64,000 bases of DNA from Polytrichum commune (GCA_950295325.1 OX485807.1:45556796-45620795), one strand, 5' to 3'. Numbered from the stretch's first letter, positions 27,175 through 38,689 are shown. Notes: generated by a model from the sequence alone, not told the origin. A program made the numbers and translations.

Positions 27175-27390
27175 GAAGGCCCGAGGGACCAAAGAAGTTG
27201 AATCGATGTAAGCTCTACATGGTGCCTACATGACAACAAGTGGATTCTACCTCAAATTATTCAAGAAAACCAAAAATTCACAACATATAACCAGTTGAAC
27301 TTGGAAACACTAGGATTTTGACCAATTATGCCCAAAAATCTCCCCAGACATTGTCAAGAGATTTTGCTTTTTGTCAAAGCCTCTTTACTA

Positions 27391-28130
27391 AGGTAGAGGG
27401 TGCTTAAACTAACACTTTAAGCTATTGCACATACATATGACTACATGGTTGATATGAAATTTATATATTCATATTAGCCTTTGTTTTAAACATAAGTAAA
27501 AAGAAAGAAATTTTATTTTTAGCCTCGATTAGATATTTGATGAATATTGAAAGTCAAAACCACTAGCTTCCTTAAACCAATATACAGGCCCCGTGTATGA
27601 CGACCTTGGATATAATGTGGACCCCCACCTTCATTGCCTATAATCAACACAACATAGTTGGGTACTAGACCCAACCTAGATCAAAGACCAACTAATAACG
27701 GTGCGCAAAGCCACATGGACACCTCCATGATCCCACCTACTTCGCTTGCAAAACCATCACCTTGCATCTTGGGTACCAACCCCCTATGTGCTCTGTGGGC
27801 CTACCTCCGTGCCTTTGTGAATAGAATGGCTATAACCCCCCCCCCCCTTCCCCCCTACAATGTATAGAATTACTAGAATAGGCATTGACAAGCCACCCTA
27901 AACCCACCTTGAACCAACCCGAGATAGACTGAAGCCCGTTACTTACCCTTACATTGAGGTAGTGGAGGTCGTATGAGGTGGCACCACTAATGGCACCTAA
28001 AAGCATCATTCCATGGGCCCATACACTCCTACACCATGGAGATCGCTTCAAGGTAGCAGAGTGTTGATGATTGGGAGGCGTTTATAGATGTTGGTTTTGG
28101 GTGGGGTGTTGGTTTCACCTACCTCTACCT
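27391..28130. mobile_element. 740-bp TIR element with TA target duplication
   Basis: Left end AGGTAGAGGGTG, right end CACCTACCTCTACCT, TA on both sides. The unit 1 counterpart (ACTATACGATAG near 6995) is uninterrupted. The inside holds a C run (27836-27847) and no coding frame I can support. Confidence 0.7.
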
Positions 28131-29897
28131 TATGCGATAGACCAAGAGTTGTGACCATGAACATCCGGATGACAAGGCAAGAGGATCTCAGTGCTCCCAA
28201 TTGCAAAAGAGTTTAATAACAGACTTGTCCTGCAAAGTACTGTACTTACTTATTGTGGTGGAGCACACAACACAGTTTGTGTCTGCACAGAAGACCACAG
28301 TAACAACGGCCAGGGGGCCTGCCACTTCCAGTGTCTCCGCATTCAGCCAGGTGGAGGGTGGCCAGTGGGTGATCAAGCAGCTCTTAGGCTACTTCGCCAC
28401 TGTGGATACTAGGGCTGGCGCACAGTGGCCCAGCCAGGTGGCCCCCCGTGGTTGGTCAGCGGGGGCCATGTTCAAACCTCTGTTGGAGGTTGATACCCCA
28501 GGTGGGCACAAAGCGCACTGCAGCGGCCGTCTCCGTTTTCCTCCGCCTTCCATTGAGAGAGAAAGGAGAAAGAGGAAATTTGAGTTCCACAGTAAGAAAC
28601 TTGCAAAGAATTACCTCGCGGAGGACGGCGAATCGGTGGCTTCCAGGATGGGGCGGAGGGTCCACTTCACCACCCTCGCCAGCGGAGCGGCTCATGATTG
28701 CTCATGTGTATGGCACTAAGGATGGTATGGCCAAGGCCACACCAATTCTTGCCGTAATTTTATATTGAAAATAGCTAATCCGACTATCTTCAATATTCAA
28801 TATTGAATGTCCATGCAATACGGTAAATAGTTATGACACCTCCAATCGAGAAGCTTTTGTTTGGGTCATGTCGTAATGACCATAGTCATTTTTACAATTT
28901 CTAGGTGATAAATAATTAATATTTCAAAGATTTTGATACCTTGTGACCTGGAGATCGCCCATGAATACAAATTGAGATCACCCTTGGAATTGATTTTATT
29001 CACATGGTTATTTTGAGCCATCTAGTAAAAGGCGAGGAAGTGCAGGTATGAAAGCCTTGATGGGAACTTTTAAGGAAGAAGCATTAGTCGGCGTCACATG
29101 TTGGGAACTCAAATCTCACCTATTTAAGGTTTTTAATGATTTCTACGTTCACATATAGCAGTGAATTTTGGGAGGTGACTTGAAAAACTCTCATTGGAAA
29201 GTCTTTGAGAAGGGCATGAAGATGCAAATTTGGAGAACTTCCCATAGAATTATAGGCTCTCAAGCTTACTATGCGCTTTCAACAACGGCTCACCCACATA
29301 TCCTTTTGGTTAGTTAGTAAAGCAACCTCACTATCCCAACACCTAGCCGGACAAGGCTTTAACAATTTGTACAAATCAACAACCATGTGGAAGCCACCGT
29401 AGGGTTTATCTCATTGGGAAACCCTAAACCCTTGAAACCATCCTAATGTACTTTCGATCCCATTAGCCTTTTCAGCTTCTCATAGTGTTAAATCAATTTC
29501 ATTTCATTTCATATTTAATTGTTTGAACTATTCCAAGCTATCTCACATGCCTCAAATTTCACCTCCTAGTAGATTACGTTGGTAAATGGATTTATTGTTA
29601 GCATGGAACCGGCTCATAGAGTTGAATAATGTTATGGAAGTGAACAAATTTCCTCCATAATGTTTTATAATTTAATTTATCATTTTTTGTTTAGGTATGA
29701 AATTCTTAAGTATTATGCCAAAGTTTGCTATAATAGATTTCAAAAGGTTTCATTTTAGAATTGAACAATTCTTATCATAGAATCAAATATTGTTTACTGG
29801 TTACCTCAAAATTTATCTTTACACATTCATCATGTCTCTTGGAACCCAACACCTCATGAGCTAATTACACACTAATTTGCATCTGAATACCCTCACC

Positions 29898-30243
29898 CTC
29901 GGGGGGGGGGGGTAGTCATTGGTTGGAGTAGCAATATACGTGCGAACAATTGATAGGGTATTTTAAAAACATGGGAGCAAAATTTATAATTGGGCTTAAG
30001 AGTAATATAGGGTATCAAAAATGGCACTGGACATCTTTAAAGTACTATAGGGTATGGAATAATAGGTAATTTGAAATTATAAGTAATGCAAGTCATTTTT
30101 CTATTGACCCAAAGTAGAAATTTACATAATGATAGCATGTGAAAAAAAGAAGATAATTGAAAGTAATACCCCCCTATAAAATAGTGGTTGTTCGCACCTA
30201 TATCCTTAACTTTTTAACACACTGCCCCCCCCCCCCCCCCGAG
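29898..30243. mobile_element. 346-bp MITE with CTCGGGGGG inverted ends ending in G/C homopolymers
   Basis: 8-bp TSD CCCTCACC (29890-29897 and 30244-30251). Left end CTC followed by 13 G; right end a run of about 18 C followed by GAG. The unit 1 counterpart near 13105 is uninterrupted. Confidence 0.85.
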
Positions 30244-30403
30244 CCCTCACCAGGTGTCGTATATTTGACATCCTAGCCAACCAATCATAGCAAAGGAATG
30301 GGAAGGAATTTTCTTGTCCTTGAAACCATGCTTACCTTGTTATATTTAGAGAAATTGTTTTCTTGATTTTCGGTACTTGCCACTCTCATGACATAAGTCC
30401 TCC

Positions 30404-30958
30404 CCCTTGGTAAGCAAATCCCATGTTATACGCAAGGGGCATCAGCGTTAGAACGGCTTTTGTAAAACTTATATCAAATTATACAAAAATAAAAGGACTA
30501 AAAAGTTGGGAGAAGACCAAATTAAAGAAAATGAGATGTAGAAAAGGTTGGGTTGCATTCTTAAAAAATAAAATAAAAAACCCCATATCATATATAAAGA
30601 ATTGCCTATGCAAAATTTTAAAAGATCCATACAAGTAGTTACCTCCAATTATAATCAAAAGGCATTAGCAAATTTTTATTTATAATTAGAAATTTATTTT
30701 ATAATTAAAAATCCCAAAAGTTGGGTAGTTTGGCCTACGCTACATGTATTAGAAAACCTTATATAATTAGGTTTTTAATGCAATTATATGTTTCAAGGAA
30801 TTCTCATATCTTATATATAATTACATTTTTGGATTCCTTGTTAGAAGGGCGATAAGAGTTTCCTATATTAAAACAAATCATATCACTTGAGATGGGACTA
30901 AAATGCATTATAAGTGATTATAATCATGGCCATATAATACAGGAGTTGCATACCCGAG
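30404..30958. mobile_element. MITE of the CCCGGGTACGC family, unit 2 counterpart of 13264-13832
   Basis: Same insertion as 13264-13832, so it predates the segmental duplication. TSDs AGTCCTCC and AGTGCTCC at 30396-30403 and 30959-30966. Ends diverged as in its counterpart. Confidence 0.75.
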
Positions 30959-31725
30959 AGTGCTCCTTAATTTCCTTCATGAAGATGGGCTCCACCTATC
31001 TCCGACACCTCCCCTCCCTCATTAGTTCTCTACATTGGAGGGCTCATGGCCCCCAATGAGGAGGTTGTGGGTTCTATTCCCCATGCCGGCGTGGTGCTCA
31101 CCACCTTAGTCCACCCAACTATGGTGGGGGGTCCTTGGACCTTGTTGTATGGGTACCTCAAAGCCCTTTGGGGAGATACCATGTCCGGTATCTTCAAGGC
31201 ACTAGTGGCTAGCTAGGAACTAGTATAGTGTGTCACTATAGTGTCCATCCTCGAAAGGGGAGAGTAGTATTGTCCCAATGGCCCCTTGTCTAGTGGGCAT
31301 CGGGTCATTGGCATTACGAACAGACACTTTATTCACGCCGGCCCCTTGCTAAAAAGGGACTGGAGTTTCTATCTACAGTCTAACCTTGATAATGTCACCC
31401 TTCTTAATAGAACACCTTGATATTGTCACCTAAAAGTTTGGAACCGATTTTCTTGGTGTAAAACTCCCTCGTTATTGTCCCTATCACCCTTGATAATGTC
31501 ACTATTTTTTTCAAAAATGCGTAGTGTAAATGTGATAATATCAAATATGGATGGATTGTGCGTGATGGTTGCATGGACAGATTGTATGAGCCAAAAGGGT
31601 CATGAGTTGTTAGGAATGGGAAAAATCCATGTCAAACTCATTGGAATTGGTGTTGGACATTTAACATCACTAAAACAATGTGACATTAGAAGCTTCTTTG
31701 TCTCTAGTGAGAGTTCTTTACCTGA

Positions 31726-33246
31726 TGTGAGGCCAAAACCACCCCCCTTAAGCGTCCTAGTCCGGGTGATGGCTTTGAGAATCACATGCATCTCCTACAA
31801 CCTTGAACCATGTGCAAGGTAATATTCACAGGTCGTTTCAACTCATTGTGCTTTACTAATGTTAGCCTCTTGGCTTGTGGTAGAGTTGGCTTTCTCAAGA
31901 GTCCAACCCGCGGCTTTAGCCACACATGCCCTTAGGGACAGTCCCCTTGCTCGTTTAATCTTCACTTCCTTTTTCTTGTCATTGCAAGAATCTTCCACAT
32001 TCTCCATTAATAATGCAAGTGAGTTATTTTGACCAAGAGGTGCAAGTGTTGAAAAACACTTTTCTCAATGGTTAACACACTCATACAAACCCACATGTGG
32101 CACCAACTAGCCTAAATGAATCTAACTACTTAGCCACCACTAAAATGGCCTAAGGTGATTAAGTTCTTAATGTGCTAACACCCACTAATTGGGCTCAGCC
32201 TTACTAACCCCTAAACTTCCTAATGGCGGTTTGCCACTAAGCAGCTTAGCTGCAGTATGTATCAGTTCGACCAACTGAGCCTGGTAACAACACTTAGCTG
32301 CAATCTGTAGCCTTTGACTAGCTGAGCCGGTACCAGCACCGAGCTGCAATCTGTAGCAGTTCGACCAGCTGAGCCTGGTAATAGCACTTAGCTGCAATCT
32401 GTAGCAGTTCGACCAGCCGAGCCGGTAACAGCACCGAGCTGCAATCTGTAGCCTTCGACCAACTAAGCCTGGTAACAACACTTAGCTGCAATCTGTAGCC
32501 TTCGACCAGCTGAGCCTGGTAACAACACTTAGACTGCCTTTAAGCACAGCCACCTTATCCCCTAATCAAATGTTCTCTAATCTCTTCTACTTCTTTTTTC
32601 TTTTTTCCTTAACTAATGAACTAATCTACCACACTAACTTCACTAACAACTACCTAATCCTCCTAGGCAATCTCAAGCTCTAAGAGCTCACTCATTTGGG
32701 AGGCATTGAGAGAGAGACTAACTTATTAACTTCACTAAAAACTAATCAACCCACACACGTGGCTCAAGCTCTTAAGAGCTCGCTCTCTTGAGAGCACTTG
32801 AGAGATAGAGAGGAAAATGAGAGAGAAAACACCTTAAGTAGCAAAGAGGGGAAGAGGGAGAGAGGGAGAGAGGGAGAGAGAGGTGAGGATAGGGTGAGAG
32901 GATTAGCACCCCCAATCACAATCCTTTAACCTTCTCCTCCAAAGTAGGGACTAATCCCCATCCACCAAGCTTCCTTCTTCCTAAACTACCAAGGTGGATC
33001 CAAAAGTGGGCATTTAACCCGTGGAGCTCACCTTGCTTCACCTTACCCCCTACTCACATTATCAAGGCATACTCTTATTGAATTCAACCTTGAAATAATC
33101 ACACAACACATTCTAAAGCCTAAACTTAAATCCAAACCACACTTCACTCTTTTTATGTTTTGTGAATAATCATAACACATCAAAGTCAAACTAAAATTGG
33201 TTTCGAAGAGTTAATCACCACATATGGGCACCATTTTGGGCTCACA
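31726..33246. mobile_element. Solo LTR (1521 bp), 5-bp TSD
   Basis: Begins TGTGAGGCCAAAACC and ends TTTTGGGCTCACA (TG...CA with short inverted ends). CCTGA is duplicated at 31721-31725 and 33247-33251. There is no internal gag-pol, so it is a recombination remnant of an LTR retrotransposon. It holds a 57-60 bp minisatellite (32241-32531) and a GAGAGGGA microsatellite (about 32845-32883). Superfamily unknown. Confidence 0.85.
32241..32531. repeat. 57-60 bp minisatellite inside the solo LTR
   Basis: About five units of AGCTGCAATCTGTAGC, then TTCGACCAGCTGAGC and TGGTAACAACACTT with alternating variants. The chance reading frame through it is not a gene. Confidence 0.85.
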
Positions 33247-35219
33247 CCTGATCTCAATGACACATGATGACGTGCTCTTGTTTTCATTCACAATTTTGGA
33301 TTGGATTTTACTATAAAAACCAATCAAGTCTTGTAGTTATTATTTTCTTTTTTACATTGGAGTTTTATTTCGATTTTCTACCTATTTTTTTGATAATATC
33401 ACATTATGCACAAATCTTCAAAATGTGACATTATCAAATATGTCACACCTTGTTTATATTACACTTTATGGTGAAACGGATGGTGTGATATTATCGAGGT
33501 TAGACTGTATCTTCTCTACATTGGGAACTTTTGGAACCCTAGGACCCTACTTTTTGAATTTTTTTCCCTAGATCTCGATGAAAGGACAACCCCTCAAAAA
33601 TAGGACATGTTACCTTCCTTCCCTTTGGAAAATGGGCTTCTTCAGGTGACATGTACAACACGAAGAGTTAACCTCCTGAGGTGGGTCCATGAGTGCTCGT
33701 TTATTGTCTAGTAGTTTTTTTTTGTTTTTTGTTTTTTTGTTTCCGTTTTTGTTTTGTTGATACTAGATAAGGGAGGCATTTGATAGTGATTTGATGTATG
33801 CATTTCAAGAGTTTTAAAACCTCGTTTGTGGGTATTTTGAGCGTTGTAATCTTGGATTGAGTGTTCATGGATGGCTCCCACAACACATGCGGTGATGGTG
33901 ATGAGAGAGATGACTTGCCATCCTAGGATTTCATTAAGTGTTTGTATGAGTAAGTTGTACTTAGCAAATATTTTTCTATACGCGGTGGTGGGGAATCTAT
34001 TGTGACAATATGTGATTTTAATGAATTATATAATATTTGGGGGAGTTGGTGTCAGGGGAGGTTGATTATTTATGGGGGCACCTAGTACACATAGAATGTC
34101 TAGCCTAAGTCTAGCCAAGCATGTACATGAGGAGGTGGTGCATGTACATTGGAATAAATTTTGGAGTAAGCGGTAGCAATATCACAATCATTTGTTTCTC
34201 TCAAGCCTTAAAGGCCAATGGATTTATCTTGAAAGTGAGACGAGTTCAAATGAACAACTTTCGATGCTCAAATGTTGTTCACACACAAAATTATTAATTC
34301 TGACTCATGAGCACATGTTAGATCACGTCCACATTTAGACAACATATTAAATTGTTGAAATCTAAAACTAGCATCGTGACACATAAATTCAAGTATAAGA
34401 TTTTGATTGTAAATGTTCATAAACATTTAAAAATAAAGATATTAGGAAAATAAAATTTTGCCTCAACGCTCAATACCAGCATATTTATAACATGATTTGA
34501 AGGATTGGAAAAATATAATTATATGTAGATCTGGTGGCCAAAAAGATGAGATATCGAATAGAATTAACTTTGTTGTATTTCACATATTTTATTGTACTTG
34601 AACCATATATTTAAATCATTTATCTAATCAGAGAATCACACAATAAAGATGATTTTCTTTCTAATGGGTTTACTTTCTGAATAAATGACTTAAAATGAAG
34701 ACACAGGTGACAACACTTCATTTTCTTCACTTAAAAGCCCCTTTGAGTGTTTCAAGTTAATGTACACAATAGTTCATTGTGTCTCAAACACATGGGGATC
34801 ATTTAGTCCATTTAAAAAACGACGTGCGGCATAATATAGGGAGGATTAAATCCGTTTGACATAATATTTATAAAAGAATTTCAAATAATGAAGGGTCCAT
34901 TAAAAGTTGACAATCTCATTATAAGTAAGATAGATAGGTATAAAATATGGGCCATTCATTTTTTGTAATCTCTTTATAGCTATAGGGGTTGAAAATAAGG
35001 ATCTTAGGATGTGTGTTTAGTAGAATCAATTTTGTATGTATGTCTCACAAGGGATGGATGAAAAATGACTCATCATTTACCCAAAAATGAATAAAATTGT
35101 AACCCTAACCCTAACTCTTTTCCCGACACCTCTCGGTGGCTCCTCTCCCTTCTTTTGGTGGCCTCTTATTTTTCATTTTTCTTCGGTGACTTCTCTACTC
35201 CGACATCTTCATCTCCAAC

Positions 35220-35702
35220 ATGTATGTTAATTTCCACCACCCATTCTTCATGGCACACATTTTATTCAATGCTGGAGTCTTTGTGATTTGCATGTTGCCC
35301 TTACCATATTTGCCAAACTGTTCAGTTTTCTTTATTTTACGTTTTATTTGCGAGATCATTGTGACGGTGCCTTCAATTCAACTTCCATCTTTGATCGCTC
35401 CAAGCTCTCTCTTATTGTGCAATGGGAAACAATTTGGGGTACTAAGGCAGGCGGTTGACCTCCTTGCCCAAACGAAGGAATCAGGGAGGAGATATCCTAA
35501 CAATCCCCACATTGAAGTAATATTGCAATATTTTAGAAAACTTGTAGGCCGTAACAAATTTAAATATGATCACACATATAGGAAATGGATTTATATAGAT
35601 TACAATATATTCACTGTAATCATGAGCTACAATTCCACAAATGAAGTGCACACTCTACATAGGAATGATTCAAAGCAACTGTCCAAGTTTGTGACAAAAT
35701 GA
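35220..35702 (+). CDS. Hypothetical 160-aa protein, conserved in unit 1 copies
   Basis: ATG follows a pyrimidine-rich leader (TCTCTACTCCGACATCTTCA). The first about 65 residues are hydrophobic (FVICMLPLPYLPNCSVFFIL), then comes a polar part (AVDLLAQTKESGRRYPNN, YRKWIYIDYN, MSYNSTNEVHTL, KQLSKFVTK). No family recognised. The same frame is seen at 15460-15942 with a nonsense codon and, for its last about 30 codons, at 12128-12215. Conserved frame supports past coding. It may be part of a captured gene, and introns are possible in the hydrophobic part. Confidence 0.35.
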   Translation: MYVNFHHPFFMAHILFNAGVFVICMLPLPYLPNCSVFFILRFICEIIVTVPSIQLPSLIAPSSLLLCNGKQFGVLRQAVDLLAQTKESGRRYPNNPHIEVILQYFRKLVGRNKFKYDHTYRKWIYIDYNIFTVIMSYNSTNEVHTLHRNDSKQLSKFVTK

Positions 35703-35839
35703 ACTATACAGGGTTCATGACCAAGCTTGGTGTGTTTCACACTATATTGGTAATGGTAAATATGGAGGGTAGATATACAATGCGAAGTTCTCATGTGTTT
35801 GTTGAAAGACTCCATGTCATTTACACCTACACTATCTAT

Positions 35840-36226
35840 TTAGAGCATCTCCGCCACCATCTCCAAAATGAGAGCATATGGGGTATTTGTGAGAACATAC
35901 ACCCCTGAGTTGTGTACAAGGAAGCCTATGCTTTGCACAATCCTCAATTCCTTGATCAATTCCTTCACGTAGGATTTCCAGTTGGATATGATGTCTTCAT
36001 CATCATTCTTCATAATTGATTTGTTTCTTGGAGTAAGGACTTGTATTTCCTTTCCTATTTTACGTAGAATTTTCTTTGTCCAAATTTTGCTTTGACATGG
36101 AGACTCACGTGCACGTTGTTCAAGAAAATTTGTCAAAAACTCAACACAATCACCAACATTGATGGAGCATGGGAGGGTGATAGCTTCTTCCTTGAGCCTT
36201 GGCACATTCCTTTGTGAACCTCCCAC
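35840..36226 (-). CDS. Hypothetical 128-aa frame, conserved between duplicates
   Basis: Minus-strand frame with INVGDCVEFLTNFLEQRA, KIGKEIQVLTPRNKS, NDDEDIISNWKSYV and a C-terminal TNTPYALILEMVAEML. The 16080-16466 copy is closely similar at the protein level with no frame break. GTTCACAAAGG at the start follows a CAG-like acceptor, so it may be a 3' exon. No family recognised. Confidence 0.35.
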   Translation of the reverse strand: MGGSQRNVPRLKEEAITLPCSINVGDCVEFLTNFLEQRARESPCQSKIWTKKILRKIGKEIQVLTPRNKSIMKNDDEDIISNWKSYVKELIKELRIVQSIGFLVHNSGVYVLTNTPYALILEMVAEML

Positions 36227-36587
36227 TCATCAAGCCATGCGGGATGTCATCAAAATTTTGATTCAACAAGGATAATAAATTGTAACCTAGTCTAACTTGT
36301 ACAATTAAAGGTAGATGGTGATCAACGCTCACATTTTAAGTAGGATGAAGATGCCTAACTAAAATGCCACACTATTTAGGAAACCAATTTGGAAGCAAAA
36401 TTTTGCATCCAGTACACTTTACACGATGTAACACTATATTCGTTAAATTGAGACTTTTTGGGCATTTTGAGACATTCACATAAATAAGAACAAGGATAAA
36501 TGGAACACATATTGGAGAAAGTTGTAAGATGCGAACACTTTGAAGCAGGTGTTTAGACCAAGAACCCCATAAATAACTCATATTTGT

Positions 36588-36830
36588 GATGGTTTAGGGT
36601 GGGCAATCCAAATCTTAGACCACATTTAAGGGGAAACCTTAAAACATTCATATTATTGCACACAAAATATTAGAGCTTGTATGAATATGGTTTAGGTAGG
36701 GCAATCCAAACCATAGATCTTATTGAAGGGTTAATATGTTAACCAATATAATATTGCATACAAAATATTCCAAACTCATATTTGTGATGGTTTAGGTAGG
36801 GCAATCCAAACCTTAGACCATATGGAAGGG
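36588..36830. repeat. Subterminal direct repeats of the giant transposon (about 100-bp spacing)
   Basis: Three copies of GGTTTAGGtaGGGCAATCCAAA, each followed by a variant of CTTAGACCATATGGAAGGGG, start near 36588, 36688 and 36788. The copy at 63298 carries two. The deletion derivative keeps one diverged copy. CACTA elements often carry subterminal transposase-binding repeats; that role here is inference. Confidence 0.65.
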
Positions 36831-36977
36831 GAAATCATGTCTAACTTGTATTATTGCAAAAAAAAACATACAAAGTGTGGCATGTAAAATGCATATCATG
36901 CTAACACCACACATGCATTGGATAGTGCGACCCAAAATGTTCTTGCCTATGGCCCAAAACCCTACGCCTACTATGGC

Positions 36978-37889
36978 CTATCTAGCCTCGGATACTACCT
37001 CTTTTTCTTTTGCTTCATTTTCTTTTGCTTTTTTTTCTTTTGCCTCTTTTTCTTTTGCCTCTTTTTCTTTTGCTGCAGCTTCTTTTGCTCGCATTGCTTC
37101 AACATTCCTGAAAATCTCCGCCCCGCGACTATAGCCATTCTTGGGGTGAACGCCATCAATAACACATTTTGTATTCCGTCGGCCGCCCGAATTATACGAC
37201 GAAGAATTCGAATACGATGAAGTGGACTGTCTTGCATTTCTGGTCATGGAGTAGAAACGCTCCAACTCGACGGACGGATCATCCCGCATAGGTTTACGGG
37301 CGGGAGCAACCTGCAACGCGTGAATGCAAGAACACACGTGTTAGTTAAGGGAGGAAGACCCAAACGTGTCACACGTTCATTTTTTAAGTGCGGGATGATT
37401 GTAATGCGTGGTTAACCATGTTTTTTTGGAGGGGGGGGGGGGGGGGTTCACCTTGTCACCGGGGGCGTTCCCGTCGGAGTTGGCGAGGAGGGGCAAGGCG
37501 TCCCGCAAAGGGATAGGAAGGGTGCCACTCTTCGTGGGCCGAGCGTCCATCCGCAGCCGCCGTTGAGGTGTAATACTGCCGCCGGGCCGAGAGGGGGACG
37601 TCCGGACGCATTTGCGATTTATGCCCTTGAGCGGCGACGGGGACGGAGATGGCCGGAAGATTTGCTTGGGTGGGGGGCTATCGACGACGCCGGCGTCGAT
37701 AGGCTCCTTGGGGTAGTCGATGGTGGACGCGGCATCGTAGACGGTCTCGTAGAAGAAGCTCCCCAAGTTTGATTCGTTGACGATCTCAATCGAGGGCTCC
37801 AAATGCTGGCGCAAAAAAGGAAACAAAACAAAACCCAAGGGGAGGGGGGGAGGGGGGAGCATGTGAAAATCGATATACAATTGAGGCAT
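36978..37889 (-). CDS. Transposon gene with Pro/Ser-rich N-part and C-terminal Lys/Glu coiled coil
   Basis: A first coding segment runs from about 37889 or, more likely, from an acceptor (TTTTTTGCGCCAG) near 37811 down to 37452. A 141-bp intron (37311-37451; donor GTGAAC, acceptor GCGTTGCAG) joins it in phase 0 (DK to VAPARKP) to the last exon, 37310-36978. The N-part is acidic then Pro/Ser-rich (PSPSPSPLKG). The last exon has SMTRNARQSTSSYS, a short motif GVHPKNGYSRG, and then a tail of repeated AKEKE units predicted to form a charged coiled coil. I do not recognise a family. The same last exon recurs at 63746-64000 with the frame preserved, which argues that it is truly coding. It is the gene nearest the left end of the element. 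The repeat number of AKEKE units differs between the copies. Confidence 0.6.
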
Positions 37890-37924
37890 AATATATCACA
37901 CACAATGGCACACCATGTAGTATC

Positions 37925-38689
37925 TCAAATGAGTTTATTATATTTCGCGTGAGCGTACAACTCTCTGTACATATAGTCCTTCGGATCCATGTATCTTTCG
38001 CCTATCGGATTACAACTAAGGAACCGGGGCACGGGTAGTCCGCTCCCCACGAGCGTTTGAATGTACTTAAGTAGGTCTAACAAAAAGCGGTCTCGGACCT
38101 TCTCGACCGTCCACGTGGGGCAAACTATGAAGTTCGAGGTCGGGTTCAAAATGTTTTTGGAAGCGCTGTCGTCCACCATCAACGTGTTGTCACGGGTGGG
38201 GCGAACGTCGTAGGGACAGCCGACCATGGTCGGACGCTGGTCCCATACGACTGGCTTCAAGACCTTAAGAAATTGGTTTACGGCGGGGTTGTTGGGCTTT
38301 TTCACAACCCTGCCCTCGGGGGTGTATAACGTTCTACAAGAGTCCTGTCCTAGGACCAAGCACGGGGGTTGGAGTCCCTTGAAGATGAACTCCACGACGG
38401 CCTGGGTGTTCTCGGACTTCATGGAGCTCCACACGATCACCCACCATTTGGATAGGGCGACCTGCAGGAAGCGCCGAAGCCACGGGCGGAGGTACACTAG
38501 CTTGCTTTTGATGTACGCGGGGGGACCATCGTAGTTGGCGTCCTCGGGCTTGCAGAAAGGCACCGTGGGGACCCTCGGACAATGCACGCACTGGACAAGG
38601 ACCCCGTTGAGGTCTAGCACCAGGAACCGGGTCTTGGGAGGCGAAGGTGGCGAGGGCAAAATCGGGGGGACCACCGCGTTGTCCTCCAC
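37925..38689 (-). CDS. FCP1/SCP-like HAD-family phosphatase domain protein
   Basis: The open frame from the GTG at 38689 gives 254 residues. It stays open upstream to about 38770 (Ser-rich, no ATG), so the true start lies in an unresolved upstream exon. FLVLDLNGVLVQ at residues 22-33 is HAD motif I, with D26 as the nucleophile position. VIVWSSMKSENTQAV matches motif II, KVLKPVVWDQRP the central region, and LMVDDSASKNILNP motif IV with a DD pair, in the order of the FCP1/SCP (NIF) family. The second motif I acid is Asn (DLN rather than DLD). Plant FCP1-like HAD proteins with DLNG are known to me, so this may be a lineage trait, but it leaves catalysis uncertain. It ends in YAHAKYNKLI and TGA. 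It lies between the ParB/methyltransferase gene and the Lys/Glu-rich gene on the same strand inside the transposon, and may be a captured host gene. Confidence 0.75.
   Translation of the reverse strand: MEDNAVVPPILPSPPSPPKTRFLVLDLNGVLVQCVHCPRVPTVPFCKPEDANYDGPPAYIKSKLVYLRPWLRRFLQVALSKWWVIVWSSMKSENTQAVVEFIFKGLQPPCLVLGQDSCRTLYTPEGRVVKKPNNPAVNQFLKVLKPVVWDQRPTMVGCPYDVRPTRDNTLMVDDSASKNILNPTSNFIVCPTWTVEKVRDRFLLDLLKYIQTLVGSGLPVPRFLSCNPIGERYMDPKDYMYRELYAHAKYNKLI

Larger units (their letters stand above)
31376..33507. mobile_element. Mariner-like MITE (about 606 bp without its insert)
   Basis: CAGTCTAACCTTGATAATGT at the left and the inverted complement ACATTATCGAGGTTAGACTG (with one or two changes) at the right, flanked by TA on both sides. 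Repeated TGATAATGTCAC motifs lie inside both arms. TA TSD plus CAGT ends fit Tc1/mariner MITEs. A solo LTR sits inside it. Confidence 0.75.
31039..33511 (+). mobile_element. tRNA-derived SINE (interrupted), 13-bp TSD
   Basis: TTCTCTACATTGG is duplicated at 31026-31038 and 33512-33524. The unit 1 counterpart near 13895-13910 has it once. The head (GGCTCATGGCCCCCAATGAG, GGTTGTGGGTTCTATTCCCC) resembles a tRNA gene with a B-box-like GGTTCTATTCC. The body is about 340 bp ending in TATC-like sequence. It is interrupted by the mariner-like element starting at 31376. Confidence 0.65.

Noticed and set aside
28201-28719. 172-codon plus-strand frame in the GC-rich block
   Set aside because: The upstream two thirds are not conserved in the 7.0-7.6 kb copy and most changes alter amino acids.
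31039-31110. A true tRNA gene
   Set aside because: There is B-box-like and tRNA-like sequence but no closing acceptor stem, and the 13-bp TSD shows that it is a SINE head.
32185-32481. 98-codon minus-strand frame with repeated YRLQL units
   Set aside because: It is the translation of the minisatellite inside the solo LTR.
36877-37220. Plus-strand frames rich in FFFCLFFFC or SFASFSFA
   Set aside because: They are the antisense of the AKEKE-coding exon, whose minus-strand frame is conserved in two copies and properly spliced.
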